NCBI GenBank assembly: GCA_020201485.1 | Contig: JAIVGT010000035.1 | Span: forward strand, 1-7,491 | Direction: 5' to 3' | DNA from: Halobacteriales archaeon | GTDB lineage: Archaea > Thermoplasmatota > SW-10-69-26 > JACQPN01 > JAIVGT01 | Length of the DNA stretch: 7,491 nucleotides | In this document: positions 6,355-7,491 of the stretch, in pieces | Layout: every line of letters starts with the position of its first letter | Position numbering within the stretch: the stretch's first letter is position 1 | Translations under genes and position numbers: made by a program | The notes under the pieces: model-generated | What the model was told of the DNA's origin: nothing | Seen by the model: only the letters and a program-made list of their open reading frames with translations | The model's database searches: none

Positions 6355-6356
<2 letters not shown>
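6352..6356 (-). promoter_or_regulatory. Shine-Dalgarno site for gyrA
   Basis: On the minus strand GAGGT overlaps the gyrB stop (TGAGGT) and ends five bases before the gyrA ATG. It fixes the gyrA start and suggests that the same or re-initiating ribosomes translate gyrB then gyrA, which would help keep the subunits in balance. Confidence 0.65.

Positions 6357-7491
<1,135 letters not shown>

Overview
The window looks like a piece of a GC-rich (about 70% G+C by eye) archaeal chromosome, most likely from a euryarchaeal or Thermoplasmatota-type lineage. Three things support this. The glutamyl-tRNA synthetase has the archaeal/eukaryotic layout, with a leading domain of about 100 residues. An archaeal-style short-chain prenyl diphosphate synthase overlaps it, a pairing I recall from methanogens such as Methanothermobacter. 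DNA gyrase is present, as in many Euryarchaeota. The proteins are not strongly acidic overall, so a haloarchaeon is less likely. The exact lineage is an inference; no rRNA or other placement marker is present.

Layout. Plus strand, left half: the C-terminal half of a prenyl diphosphate synthase (idsA-type, cut by the window start) overlaps by one base with a complete glutamyl-tRNA synthetase gene (gltX). Next is a 204-base gap with three inverted-repeat structures. The largest is a three-tier nested stem-loop of about 102 nt. After the gap come two thioredoxin-like genes that overlap by 4 bases and are clearly a tandem duplication. A 51-base spacer leads to a Nudix-fold protein whose Nudix box has lost its catalytic glutamates. 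Minus strand, right half: the gyrase operon runs leftward, with gyrB (its 5' end cut by the window end) followed 8 bases later by a complete gyrA. The Nudix-like gene and gyrA converge and overlap by 4 bases, so one CTAG supplies both stop codons.

How the genes relate: idsA and gltX are a housekeeping pair (membrane lipid precursor synthesis and tRNA charging). The two thioredoxins form a small redox unit, and the Nudix-like protein may or may not belong to it. GyrB and GyrA form the A2B2 gyrase.

Most of the window is ordinary housekeeping sequence. The parts worth a second look are the nested stem-loop between gltX and the first thioredoxin gene, the diverged thioredoxin pair, the apparently non-catalytic Nudix protein, and the shared stop tetramer.
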